From: Flectonema sp. DT1601
Lineage: Eukaryota; Euglenozoa; Diplonemea; Diplonemida; Diplonemidae
Reading direction: 5' to 3'
Assembly: GCA_964019425.1 (NCBI GenBank)
Contig: OZ025818.1
Span: forward strand, 930,001-994,000
DNA: 64,000 nucleotides
Shown: in pieces, positions 20,601 through 33,062 of the stretch
Layout: each line of letters opens with the position of its first letter
Position numbering within the stretch: position 1 is the first letter of the stretch
Notes under the pieces: model-generated
The model's database searches: none
Told to the model about the DNA's origin: nothing
The model's input: only the letters and a program-made list of their open reading frames with translations
Position numbers and translations under genes: made by a program

Positions 20601-23600
20601 CTGAACGCTTCTAATTTAATAAAGAGTTGTTTTAACATCATAAACGGATTTAAGAACAAGCGGAGAACTGCTAGATTCTCAACCGAAGACAGCAGAGGAC
20701 TGGCTGAGAAAGTAGTCGAACCAGTTTTGTTATTCAGCTGTGTTTGGTCTTTTGGTATCCGATCGGCGACGAATCAAAAACAAAAGGCATCGTTTAATCA
20801 ATTTTTGAGAAACCGAATCATCGATTGTGGAATGAAAGCAAGATTCCCAATGCCTATGGGAAATGAACTGGGTTTAGTATTTGACTATGTTTATGATGTT
20901 GAAGCAAGGCAATGGATTCAATGGTCAGCTCTACCAGAAGCAAATGAAACTATTTCCATGGGACCTTTGCTTGACGTGAGTCAAACATTCATTCCAACCA
21001 TCGAATCAGTGAAGTTAGCATGGCTGCTACGACATGTTTCTGACAAAGGAACTCACGTCTTGTTGGTTGGACCTCCTTCGACTGCAAAATCAAAATTAAT
21101 ATCAAGAAACCTACGTTATCAAACAACTCTTCATTGTACTAAGACGGTTCCGAGAGATATAGAAAGAACTTTGGGAGCTCGTCTTCAAAAATCTCGTGAC
21201 GGGGTGATCAGTCTTCCTGATAAACTAGAAAAACCTTTGACATTAGTACTCGAGAATTTAGAATTAGCTGACAAAAGTTGTCTTGAATTCATTCGACAAT
21301 TGGTAGACACCAACGGATGGTACGATTCTTATAGCAATGACTTACTCGCAGTGTATGACGTAGCGTTTGCTGCGACTGCAGATGTTGAGGGTGTTCTTAG
21401 ATTTTCAGAACGTGAATTACAAGCATTTCACTTCATTTCAGTTATCGAACCCCCGACATCAGAGTTGGCGTTTATCATAAAATCATACTTAGAAACGTTA
21501 ATGAAGAATACTAACAAACGTCAGGCGATGTTATTGATGTCTGCTCCTCTCGCTGATTCGTTGGAAGAAATTTATTTAAGAGTTCGAAGTCGATTTACAT
21601 CTTTGAAAACATCAAACAGAAACGACACCGACATTCAATATAATCTATCAATAATAAATCAGGTTTTACAAGGTGTTTATATTGGAACAACTGAAAGCAT
21701 TACCCATGTTGAGGATATGCTTAGGCTGTTTATTCATGAAGTGATTTTTGCTTTTACAACTAGACTAGAGAGAGGAAGCTCAAATGCGAAATGGATAATT
21801 GACACGATTTGGGAAATAGTACTGCAAGGATTCCCAGAACTAGATATGTCTGTCATACTTCGAGGAAAAAATTTATTGTGTTTTGGAGGAGTTGACGGAT
21901 ACAAAGAGTTCAGAGATCCTTTGAAATGGAGAGAAATTATCATCCAATCTTCTCATCGATTGGAAGAAACGTTGACAGAAAAAATTGAAATAGTTGGTCA
22001 GCAGCATCTCAGATCTCACATGTCCACAGAAATAGTTGAGAATATAACCGTATTGCTTCGTTGTATTCGAGTCTATCGAGGTCATGTTTTGGCTCTTTCT
22101 GATACTATCAATCAAAACATTGATGAAGTAGCTCTCGCGGCGTTTATGAACGACTCTCACTTATTCCGTCCTCGGCTACAAGCCCAACACACTTTCAGTG
22201 ATTGGAGACAAACATTAAAACAAATTTGCGTCGTTGCATTCATCTCACTGAAACCTTGCGTTGTAGTTCTCGATGAACATAATTTACCTGAAGAGTGTTT
22301 CAGTGATATCAGTGCGATTGTCAAACAAGGAAGTATTATGGGACTCTTCAGTAATCATGATTGGCATAGCATTACAGTTGTTGTTTGTGAAGTTTTAAGA
22401 AGAAGAGGAGAGTCTTTGAAAGGAAAAGATCACACGAAGGAGATTATAAGAAAAGCATTGTACTCGAATATGCATTTTGTTATAGTTAGATCACCCTATA
22501 CGAGTGAATTTGGGAAAATTTTTTCAAAGTATGCGGCTTTGCAGACGCATTTTCAAATAACCCGTCTTCATAGCGACAGTAGTGCTCATCTGGGAATGCT
22601 TTGTTCTAAAACGGTATTTTCAAATCCTGCTCACTACTCTCCTCTTATTAACGTTAATCCAGCAGTGTTAGGACCAGAACTCTATCTGGAATGTCGCAGT
22701 CATATTCTTGAACAACAATCTACATGTTGTTTATCTTTTAACATCGATACCACTCCGACATCAATGCTGAAGATGTTAATATTAAGAGATAGAATCTTTA
22801 AAGAGTTAATCAGTAGTGCTGAGGCTATAAAAATGAAATTTGATCGATGTATTGCAGTTGTTGATGCTCATACTCAAGACAAATCAAAATCACTTAATGA
22901 TCATCACCATCGATGTTACAGTAGATGGAGGGAGATACTGGAAGAGGTTGATGAAGATAAAAGAAGATACGAAGGGGATTCATATCTGTTTGCAGCGCAG
23001 AGGACTTGGGGTGTTGGGATAGCAGACAATCAATCTCTAATAAGATCGTGTGAAAAAGTTCTTAGACGAGTTGGGATTAGACACAGCGACACATTCGACT
23101 ATACTGCCATCTACCGAAATGCAGAACCACATTCTGGTATTGATGAATGGGGAGAGAATGGAATGCATCGACTTTGCACCGATGCGATCATTTCAATCCG
23201 CTATTCGTGTTGTCCAGCAATTGTGATTTTAGATCCACACAGTCTAGCATTGCCTTGTTTGAGAGCTTCACATCCAAGAGCAGGATCATTAATCATAGTA
23301 GAGCCACCCTTTTCTGATAACTACTTACAACTAGTAATGACTTCCTTAAAATCTGATGTTACGATATTACTTCGTCAAGTTACTTTATCAGATTTAAATA
23401 GACCTTGGTTGAGGGCAACCGTGTCAGATCTGGCAAATGGGACTTTAAAAACGTCTTCAGAATTTCGGTTATTGTTGTTGTTGTCGAGAGATTCTCAGGA
23501 CTCAAGACTCACACCTCACGTTAAAAACAGCACCTCGTTCGTATCATTTGAGTTAAAACAATCTCAAGTATGGGAAGCTTTCACTTCAACTGGATTACGT

Positions 23601-26600
23601 GTTGTCCATCCTCAGTTAGATTCAGATTCTCAACGAAACGCTACTAAAACACTTTCTCGTATCGAATCTGAGCTATCAACAGTAGCCAGTGGAGGAGGTG
23701 TTCCCGTCGCAAAGAAAGATGCGACTCTACCAGACTTATTAAGAAGAGCTGACGAGGCTATTGTAGAACTACAAAAAGTTTGCTCAGCTAAAGTCAATGT
23801 CACTGACATAAGTGAAGCAACTGTTGCGAAGTGTAAAGTTGCGGGAAAGAGTGCGATGGTAGCTCTGTATGCGATGTTTGCGATGAGTGATTTGGTCCCA
23901 ACGTCGAGATTCTCATTAGAATTCTATGACAGAGCTATTAGTGATATAATATCAACCTCTCTGAAGGAATCATCAAAGTCATCTAACCTTGGTGAAACAA
24001 GAGTCCTTCCCACGATATTCAATCTCATAGTCAGATCCATGACTTCCAAACAAGACAGCCTCCAACTCGGATGGTTAATTCTACTCCACCGCGAGTTACT
24101 AAACAAAACACCAACAGTACCACTACTTGAAAACCTCCATATTGGACCTTCGTTAGAAACAATTTCTAACATGTCACTGCTCACCGATTGTGTAAATGGA
24201 AAGACATGCAGTAATTTTAATTGGATATTTAAAGACGTCGGTACTTTCATAAATACGATTCCGGTTCATGGACCGTCGATCCTCCAAGACATAACATCAT
24301 CGGTAAGGACTAATAAACTATATAGGGATTATTATTTTTCAAAAAATAATGATCCGAGTATGTTGAATTCCCTACCAAAATTTCATGAAGATTGCGACCT
24401 GTCAACAAGACTTTGTTTAATAAAGTCGATCAGACCAGACTTGTTAAGTAACGCAGTTAGAGATTTCGTTACTATGGAAACACAAATTGATTTCAATACG
24501 AATAATAGATGCAATGTTGACATCCTATCTGAAGGTATCAAACAAGCCTCTCCATTCACTCCTCTGTTAGTTATATCAGACTCAGACATGTTTGTTGCCA
24601 CGATGAAAGAGATAGTCATATCGAGTAATAAGGTTCGGAGTACTTATTTTGTTGGAGCTGCGCAGTCACAGAAATCAATGACTCGATCACTTATCCTTGA
24701 TGCAGTACTTGACGGAGGATGGATTGTTGTTTGTAATTTAATGGTGTCATCAGACTTCGCTCGTGATATGGATAACACAATTGAGGACATTAGAACGAAG
24801 CAAAATCCAAATATCGATTTTAGACTCGTCATTCAAACCCGTCCTCTCTCTCAAATACCTGTAGCACTCGCTATAAAGTGTTTGACTATAGGATTGTCTC
24901 CTTTGTTGGGTCTTGGAAATTATCTTCGATATGGAGTATCAATGCTTAGTGAGTATTTTAAACAACCTAGCAGCACTGCGAGATTGACGAATCCTGTGAA
25001 GTTAAAATTATTGGCGAGGATACTCCCGTGTGTTGTGATCTTTCATTCGATTGTAATGGAAAAACAAACAACTGGTTGGTGTGAATCAGGTCAATACACC
25101 ATGGAAGACTTACGTGAAGTAATACGAATATTATGCATAGTAATCCGTCAAGGTTCTATCAATACAATGTCTTACAGCTTTCTACGACACATAATCAGTC
25201 GTGTCATGTACGGCTGTCGACTTCATTACGAACTCGACAAGCAGTCTCTTGATCAAATTGCTCTATCAACAATACACGAAGGATGTGAAACAGAATCTTA
25301 TTCGTTCTGTGATGGGGTAGATCTTGCTTTTGTTGGTAATATTGAATATTCATTTTTGAATTATGCAGATAAATTCCCCGAAGACGCGGTGATTGTATGT
25401 TTTTTTTTTTTTTACCAAACTACGGGGGGAGAAAAAAAAATGTGAAAAAAAAAAAAAAAACAGCCACCATGCATACTGGGAAGAACAGAAGAAAGCATCT
25501 CCCGATACGCCAGGGGGAAATCACTTAAGGTATTTCATTAATGTATTGTTGCGAAATATGACTGCGGTTTCCTGAGCTGTAACTCGCGGTTCGTAGACCT
25601 TTTTTTTGTTTGCCTGAAAAATGTCAACTTGTTGCTGTTGGCGAAGGTTATCCTGGCAGAGGCGGTGAGAAGTGTTACATTCCTGCGCCCTAATGTATCA
25701 GCACTTTGGCACACGAAGATTACAAGCCTCGGTAAAGATGCCTCAATGGTATTTTCCCGCATAATCTTCTCCGCCGCTGGTACCGGTTTGTATGCTAAGA
25801 CCCCCCCGTGCATCTTCGCTTTGAAAATCTTGTCTTCATGACAGCAGTGGTTAGAATCACAGCAGAAAAATCGCATTTACGCTCTCAGCTGTGTTGAGGG
25901 TGTATGTTCCCCAGCAGGGTACGTCTTTGGGCCAATAGGCGTCTGGAACGTTCTGTGTTCAGAAGATAGTTATGAGTGTCTGCCATATATCCTCGATCTC
26001 TTTCGGGTACCGTTCGGCTTCATCTCCGTCAAAACTACTTAAAATTCAAAATTACTAACCCAAAGTACGGCGAATAGCTGTGTACCATAGTGTGTGTTTA
26101 TGCACTGCCGGATCAAATGTGTAACCACTTCCCACATGCGATAAATCTGTTAACGTGTTCTCAATCGGACCCACGACATCAACTGAAACAGTAGATCAGC
26201 TGAATATGTGTTAGTGAATGAAGTAATCCAACCTACTTTGCCTGTACTGTAAATGTACGCGATCTCCATCGAATCGCCTTTGATTCCTGCACATTTTTCA
26301 GGGGTAAGGGAAAAAAAAAAAAGTCCGCCATAAAATTGGCAAGTTCGATTCCGGGTGGAATTTTTAACCACAGGTCACAAGGCACTTTTTTTTGTAAAGA
26401 GTTGGCGGTTTCTGAAACTTTTGTTGTTCGGATTAGAGGTTTTCTCAAAAAAAAAAAAAAAAACAAACAGCTTCTCGATCAAATCACAGAAACTCGCAAA
26501 CCGAGTAAAGTAAACATATCATTTCATCTTTTGGATGAAAAGCTAAAAGAAATCATTTCTGAAGTCCATCGCAGAGTCCCCCCATTATTTGATATAGAAA

Positions 26601-27546
26601 ACGCATACGAATGGCTACCCGAAGCAACGACACCAACCCTAACAGTTCTGTACTCCGTATTACAGGTGTGTATTACACGTTCTAACCATATATAACACGT
26701 CTCATGGAAATGGTATTTAAATAAAAAACAAACAAACAAAACAAAAAAAAACAGGATGAGCTTCTATACTACAATAGAATAATAAATAAAATGAATACTG
26801 ATTTAGAGAGGTTAACGAGTGCTGTTAATAGGGATATTTGTTTTGATGATGATCTGGCGGAGTGTGCGAAGATGCTCCTAAGTGGAGGAGTACCTTCAGA
26901 ATGGAATGGTCTCTGTTATGTTGATAAAGGGGGTTCTGAAGTTCCACATCCGGGGTTGTGGATATGGTTAAATTCATTCCAATCAGGACATCAGTTCTTT
27001 ACCACCTGGAGTGTTGAAGGAACTGTCCCTCAAGTAGTTGATCCAGAGGCTTTCTTAGATCCTTTATCTCTGTTTCACGCTGAGCTAGATACTGTTTGTC
27101 TTACAAAGGGTCTTCCGTTTTCAGAACTACGTGTTATGCTGTGTGCGGTACCTCCTGATACTGATCAAAAAAAACTGTGTTACAACACTAGCACTCATCT
27201 CACGGGATTGTATATTATTGGAGCGGAGTTTAATTTTGATCTTCACATGTTGGTTCCGCCATCTACAGCTAATCATGTCTTTGTATTGCCTCAAGTTTAT
27301 ATGACTTGTCAGACTGATGTGTTAGGGTTACCAATACCACATAAATCAAATCCTCGACGTGTTAGTGTATCCGACAGAGAGAAGTATTATAACATCGAGT
27401 CAGCAAAGAAAACTGTTCCAGTGGCTAAGCTCTGTAGCTTTCCGCTTTCGACTACTTTTGATCATCGAAATTTTATTTCAGTTATGTTACCGACCCATCC
27501 TTCTTTAGATACTTCAGTTGTGAAATTAAGTACTCGTCCATGGTAG
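17661..27546 (+). CDS. Divergent dynein-heavy-chain-like AAA+ protein lacking tail, AAA1 P-loop and stalk
   Basis: Four exons, 17661-25394, 25464-25529, 26471-26665 and 26755-27546, all joined in phase 0, giving about 2,928 residues; ordinary heavy chains have 4,000-4,600. Residues 80-185 match the dynein linker (VLYLSPLF for WLYLEPIF, FSRLYGCPGDEVLAII for FPRFYFLSNDELLEIL). The AAA1 region (about 485-560) keeps FASGTWIVFDNIDFLDIAVLS, but has no P-loop and has N for the Walker B glutamate. AAA2 keeps GPTATGKTT (about 778) and VVFDGMP. AAA3 has GPPSTAKSK (about 1137). AAA4 has only a Walker B-like VVVLDEHN. Where the stalk and microtubule-binding domain should be there are only some 60-80 residues before YEGDSYLFAAQRTWGVG, the post-stalk segment. 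Exons 2-4 carry the C-terminal domain. A regulatory or scaffold role is inferred; walking motility looks unlikely. Confidence 0.8.
25530..26470 (-). pseudogene. Fossil coding-like sequence inside intron 2 of the dynein-like gene
   Basis: Intron 2 is 941 bases, while every other intron in the window is roughly 50-210 bases. Its composition is less AT-rich than the other introns. On the minus strand several adjacent stretches translate into protein-like sequence, but no frame stays open for long, so it looks broken in several places. The parent family is not recognisable to me. It could be a decayed nested gene or the remains of an inserted element. Age is uncertain, probably old given the decay. 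Confidence 0.35.
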
Positions 27547-28172
27547 ATAAAAACATTTTTTTATGTACCTTGGAGATTTTTTAGGTGTTTTCTACACAGC
27601 GCAACCACGAGGTAGTTTTTTTTTTTTTTTTTTTTTTTTTCCCCCTCTCTTCTTAGTAAAAGATTATTTACACTCTTGCTGTTGTTACACTGTACCTTTA
27701 TACTGAATGACAACAGACCTGTATCCCTATACTAAATATAGCATTCTGTTAACTAGTTCTAAGTTAACGTTTGATACGTTACCCTCCTCCCCTCTTCACA
27801 GTAGTGAATCTCTTTATATCTCTATTCTGTATGCCGATAGGTGGTCCCCTAAAATAATCAGATTCGACAACGATTTGTAGTGGGGGGGTACGAGTGTGTT
27901 CGTTAAAAACCTATTATTGTTTTTGTGTGAAGTGAAGTGAAGTTAAGTTTTCTTTTTTTTAAAATCTTCCCTTTACTTTATTAAGTGTGTTGGTTCTGGT
28001 TGGTCGTTGTTGAAAAAAGAATTATTTGTTATGTTTTGTGGTACAGTCTAATTAAAAAAATCCTCTTAAGAATATTACAGTTTTAAACACAGCCTTCAGC
28101 TGATTCATATTAAATAGTAACTAACAAACTAAATGGTACCCATATTTTTTTACTTACACGATTTTTATTTCC

Positions 28173-28203
<31 letters not shown>

Positions 28204-28451
28204 ATATTAACTTCTCCCCCTAAATTCTTATTTTTTTTTTTTTTTTGTTTGCTATTTGTTATCACAGATAGCGTACCTTCTACTTTTGTTTATTTGAATT
28301 GTGTTAATAAATTTTAAACAAAATAATTTTTTTACTCTGCAGGACTGTTTTTTTCTAAATTGACGGATGGTTGAGAAGAAGAAGTTAATGAAGTGAATTA
28401 GTTTTAATAAAATAAAATACACTTCATCAGACCCACACACAACTTACAACT
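27547..28451 (+). other. Intergenic, A/T runs, nothing recognised
   Basis: About 900 bases with T runs at 27617-27640 and 28230-28246 and an A run of about 28 bases near 28172-28199. No protein-like frame on either strand and no shared repeat found. Confidence 0.6.
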
Positions 28452-29150
28452 ATGAATCAAATGATCAGAGGAGGAATGAGAGTTACTCTCCAGAATACTA
28501 ATTGGTCGAAGAATGTTAAGAATGCTGTTCGCATGGTTTTAGCAAAACAGCCAACTGGTGAAGTTGGAACACCACTTTTCAGAAGTCTATCGAGTACAGT
28601 TGATGATGATGTGTTAGGAAAGTACACAGCATTAACTCAACATGACGTTATGGGTCGTTGTTTGGTTGCTACTGAAGATATCCCAAAGAATACTATTGTC
28701 CTACCTGTTGATGGAATGGTTATGGATGAACCAAACACATGGACTATTCAGGTCAGTGCTGATCATCATTTACTTTCAGTTGGTGGATCTCAGTTGGTAG
28801 CTCACTCGTGTTCACCAAATGTCTTCTTGCTGTTCGATGAGACCAACTCTCGTCAGTATCCGGGATCTGATGCAGTACTTCCTTCGTTGTATTTCTGTAC
28901 CAAACAGGATATCGCTAAGGGAGAATTACTTTCATTCGACTACAATTCTAGCGAATGGCAAATCAGTGACACCTTTAACGACTCAACAACTGATGCCAAC
29001 ATTTCTGGATTTAAATTCGTTTCTGATCCTGTTTACAGATTACGTCTTCTTCCTTACTTAACCCCTCCAATCGTCAGATTGGGAAACGAGAACAACTGCT
29101 TCCTTCCTGAAGAGCAGGCTATTGCTGGGGTGCTTTGTAAGACTCTGTAG
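28452..29150 (+). CDS. SET-domain protein, probable protein lysine methyltransferase family
   Basis: Intronless, 232 residues. Residues 60-180 follow a SET core: GRCLVATEDIPKNTIVL (first strand pair), LVAHSCSPNVFLLF (the NHSCxPN region, here AHSCSPN), and ELLSFDYNSSEW (the ELTFDY motif with its catalytic-site tyrosine). The family transfers methyl groups from S-adenosylmethionine to lysines. The first motif residue is A rather than N, so activity is less certain, and no pre-SET or post-SET cysteine cluster is present. The N-terminus (RVTLQNTNWSKNVKNAVRMVLAK) is basic and could be a mitochondrial targeting segment, though this is a guess. Codon use resembles highly expressed genes. A 22-base T run follows shortly after the stop. 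Confidence 0.7.
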   Translation: MNQMIRGGMRVTLQNTNWSKNVKNAVRMVLAKQPTGEVGTPLFRSLSSTVDDDVLGKYTALTQHDVMGRCLVATEDIPKNTIVLPVDGMVMDEPNTWTIQVSADHHLLSVGGSQLVAHSCSPNVFLLFDETNSRQYPGSDAVLPSLYFCTKQDIAKGELLSFDYNSSEWQISDTFNDSTTDANISGFKFVSDPVYRLRLLPYLTPPIVRLGNENNCFLPEEQAIAGVLCKTL

Positions 29151-30567
29151 GCTAGATTTTTTTTTTTTTTTTTTTTTTTTCCCCTTTACCAAGCCAGAAA
29201 AAAAAAAAAAAAAAAAAAAGAAAACTGAATAATCAAAAACTGTGAAGGAATTTAAAAAAAAAAAAAAGAAAAAAGCTTTCTTCTTTTCAAGGACTAAAAT
29301 CTCGTGAAATTTTAATTTTCTTTTTTTTTTTTTCAGGCGGTGGTCAATCGGGCCAGACCTAATTGTTTTTGTGACTTCACAGTGTGTTTCATCAAAATTA
29401 ATTTTTTTTTTTGTTTTTTTTTTTTGGTTTAAAGTCAAGTAGCAGAACCCTTGGAGAATCCCCTTCACGAGTAGCGTTTGACAATGCGTCCCCCCCTTTT
29501 TTTTAATTTCTTTTTCTATTTTCGTTTGTTTAGGTAGTCATTTGTTCCAGGTTATTCTACGTCTCTTATCGTCTGTGAGAGTCTCACGGTTGCTGGTAGC
29601 GATATAACTGTTACCGTGTGAGCTTTTCCTGGCTTTTGGCTTCCTAGGCTTCGTAAATAAATAAATAAATAGTTCGCTTGATATCTTCGTTTGGGAAAAA
29701 AAAAAAAAAATTAATTTTGATCATAAATCAGAATGGCAAAAATCAATAAATAATTTAGGGTTCAACTGCAACCATGAATACTTTTTTTTCCCCCCTTTTT
29801 TTTTCTCTGTAAAATTCTTATTTCAGTTCGAAGATACATCCATCAGTGTTGTGGCAGTTGATTAGAAGCGTACACGCGGCTTGATACGCGCCAATAAGCA
29901 GTTTTTTCCCCCTCTTTCCCCCACTCTATCTTTACGTCTTTTCCTCGATCATCGATTCCTCTTTCTCTGTTTTCATTAAGAGGTTTGTACTGTTTTTACG
30001 TTTTGTGTCTTGTTGACCTGCTCTTGTTAGATAGATGGTAGATGGCAGATCTTCTTCTTCTTTAAAAAAAAAAAAAAAAGAAAAATCATTTTTATTCTTT
30101 CGATCAAACGATGGTTGGGTGTTTTTGAATTCAATTTTTAGAAAGCAATTCATTATAAGATATCGTAATATACAATTTTTTTTTTATTTTTATTATTATT
30201 TTCTCTTTTTCTAGGTGTACTTGCGCGTGTTTGTTTAAGGACCACTGCGATTATATATTAAAAAAAAAAAAAAAATTAACAAACAAACTCGCGGGTTTTA
30301 CTGTATTCTTTATTTTCTATTTTTTCTCTCTGTCTTTCAAATTCTTTTTGTCTGCAATTTTTCTTACAGACCCAACGATCTTTTCTTTTGGTTGGAGCCC
30401 ACGTTAACTTTCCCTTAACGAGACTCACAAGCCTTCCTTAAGTGTTTTTTTTTTTTTTTTTTTTTTTTTACTTTATTTATTTTTCTTTTCTTCTCTACAA
30501 ACTGCAAATTTTTCTGTAGTTCAAAGTTGAAGCTGCCGAGTTAACAAAAAGATTTCCCTTCTTAGTA
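29151..30567 (+). other. Intergenic, homopolymer-rich, with an imperfect hairpin
   Basis: About 1.4 kb with many T and A runs and no supported gene. An imperfect inverted repeat (CTCACGGT at 29583-29590 and ACCGTGTGAG at 29613-29622) is the only local structure noticed. Minus-strand frames here are made of lysine and phenylalanine runs and were not accepted. Confidence 0.55.
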
Positions 30568-30747
30568 GTGGTTTATTGTTTGAATTTTTTTTTTTTTTTT
30601 TTTTTTTTGTGTTAAAACAGGAACTTACACCCGAACACGTTAATGAAAATGATATCAAAGCAAACCATGTTGTTACAGGTGATCCCTGATCCTCAAAGAC
30701 CTTTCTTCTTAAATATGAACAGAATCGGTGGTTTATTGTTTAATTAA
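30568..30747 (+). pseudogene. Truncated direct duplicate of the 5' end of the gene at 30822
   Basis: The sequence from GTGGTTTATTGTTT at 30568 recurs at 30728. Both copies have AAAACAGGAA (a splice-acceptor-like site), an ACGTTAAT-GAAAATGATA stretch, and then CCCTGATCCTCAA with TTCTTCTT. In the first copy an ATG at 30667 opens a 26-residue frame (MLLQVIPDPQRPFFLN and on), which parallels the start of the real protein (MIQVPDPQDLLLEY). It is therefore a local duplication of leader plus first codons. It could act as an upstream ORF if transcribed. Confidence 0.6.
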
Positions 30748-30821
30748 AACAGGAATACTACACACAGAAACGTTAATAGAAAATGATAAGTGATAGTTAA
30801 ACGGGGGGGTGAATATCAATT

Positions 30822-32875
30822 ATGATTCAAGTCCCTGATCCTCAAGACCTTCTTCTTGAATACGAAAAAACCTCAAATAATAATCTACTCTGTGAATACG
30901 CAATCACTGCTAAGGATGAGGTGGAATCTGAGTTCATTACAAAACATCAAATAGGACAACTTATCACAAGAGACGACGTAGCAGCTATTGATAATTATTT
31001 TAAAGAAGTGAGGAAATGTACTATAGAAAAAGCTTGTGAGAGGGAATCTGAGTTGAATGAAAAAAATAAAAAAACTGAAATCGATGAAGACGACGGAATA
31101 TTCAGCGGAAATCATCTATCACTCTCAGAAGATATAACTCAGCTGTATGAGAAAATGCTTTCGTTGGAGGGCGACACTCATGAGAAAAACACTGCCGTTG
31201 AGAGATTACTGACAATAATGACATCTCTGAGTGATGTTGTTGAGGAATCGTTTTCGATGCCAATCCCTTCATCAATCAGCGTTGATGCAACGTCGACAAT
31301 AAAATCATTATTAAACAGAAAACTGATATCAAGACACGCATCTAAACGACAACAACTTCGAGATATCACCAGAGATTCGATTGGTGTGGCGCAAGGTTTA
31401 CTTTTATTGTGTAAATCAGTTTGCGACTCATATTCAAAAACACATTCTGAGATGCTTTCGATGACGAAGTCGCTCATTTCTGACATCACAGTTATCGATA
31501 TCCCCATCGTTGATAGCCAATCAACATTCTCTATTGAAGATGCTCTTCAAAAGAGAATAAGTCTTTTAGAACAACTGGTTGTCGACACAAAGAGAGAAGT
31601 TCAAAAATTAAAAAGGAAGATATTCGTTCTTGAAACAACCTCAGCTCGACAATCAACTGCTTCAAGACACACAACATCTTGTCTACTTCGTGAGCTTTGT
31701 CATTTAAAACACATTAACAACATTGCAGTTCCTGACGAAGCATCTCAAATTCTCGCACTGTCATCCAGTCCTGTCACTGCACTTGATGAGGCTTTAGAAC
31801 CTATATCTGACCATGTGAAGGGTGTCTTATCTCAGGTATTGTTTTGTTTTGTACAATGTCTGTTCATGATTGAAAATGATACCCAACAAACAACACAATA
31901 AAACAGCTCAATAAGAAATGGGATTCACGTGTAGCTGACATAACCAAACTCCACGCAAGGAAGATTCTCAAAGCATCACAAGAAAGCAACAGACGACTGT
32001 GTGTAGTTGAGGATGCTTGGAGAGAGACGTTACGAAAGGAAGTAAATAACGGAGCGACTTTTGTTTGGAATCTTGCAGTAAAGTACAGAGAGGCATTTGA
32101 AAATTCACAACAAGCATGGGAACACACGATGAACACTAACAAACAAGAATTTATTGAGGAAAAAGAAAAAGTACTTCGCCAAGTAGAAGAACTCAAAACG
32201 GAGTTAAAGACTGAAAGGGAACGCGATCCTGAGATAATTATATCTCCTTTACTCGATCATCCTGGTTGTGAATATAACAACGACGACGATAACAATGAAA
32301 AACAATCAACTCTGTTATCCATAATAAAGAAATCCTTAAACTGTTTTAAACAAATATCAAAAGCTCTACGTCAACACAAGAGACACGGAATACAAAAGTC
32401 AATAGCAATAGCTGATGGTGCTGTTTCTAATATATGTAAGGTGCTCTTATCAGGAACGTTAATGGGAAGCTCATGGGAAGATACTGAAAACGTAGTCTTT
32501 CAACATGTTGGAACCAGCGGTAGTGATTTTAATAAAGCAGCTAAAAGATTCTTAAACCTTAATAGTGAAGGAGATACTGTTAATCAGTTTGTTGAGACTA
32601 GTGAAGTTAAAAAAACGATCACCAGAACCAGAAGGGTACCAACAGTTGTTCAACTAACTAAAATACTACCTGGTCAAGCAGTAGCTGTCGAGAAGTCGTC
32701 TCGACGTTCAAAATGTACCTCAATGGGCAAGACGTCATCAAACAAGACTCCCATTTCGAATAACAAAAGTGAAGACATCTCTTGCTCACCAAGTGTCTAT
32801 ACGATTACTGAACCTATTGCACTCGATTCTGAACCAATGAAATGCACCATTGGATGGATGACTTGTAGTAGATAA
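30822..32875 (+). CDS. Coiled-coil protein of unknown function
   Basis: Two exons, 30822-31835 and 31907-32875, joined in phase 0, giving 660 residues. Predicted helical, charged segments occur around 110-150, 245-275 (LEQLVVDTKREVQKLKRKIFVLE) and 430-470 (EFIEEKEKVLRQVEELKTELKTERE), which fit coiled coils. The last 120 residues are basic and serine-rich. No enzymatic motif was seen. A structural role in cytoskeleton or basal-body-type assemblies is common for such proteins, but is only a guess here. A duplicated copy of its 5' end lies just upstream, and an AAAACAG acceptor-like site is at 30746-30752. Confidence 0.75.
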
Positions 32876-33062
32876 CTATGAACTTATTAATAATATTGAA
32901 ACACGAACCAAAGAAGTCTAAAAACAGAATACCAAAATCACCTTTTTATTACCTTTTCACTTACACATATGATTCGTACGTTATGGTTATCACTGGATTG
33001 GGTGTGAGACCTTTTATTTTTGTTTCATATCGTTATTTTATTATCAGAATAAAAAGAATCAA

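Noticed and set aside
26330-26365. tRNA or SINE B-box-like AAGTTCGATTCC
   Set aside because: The flanks do not pair as a T-stem and no A box was found at the expected distance.
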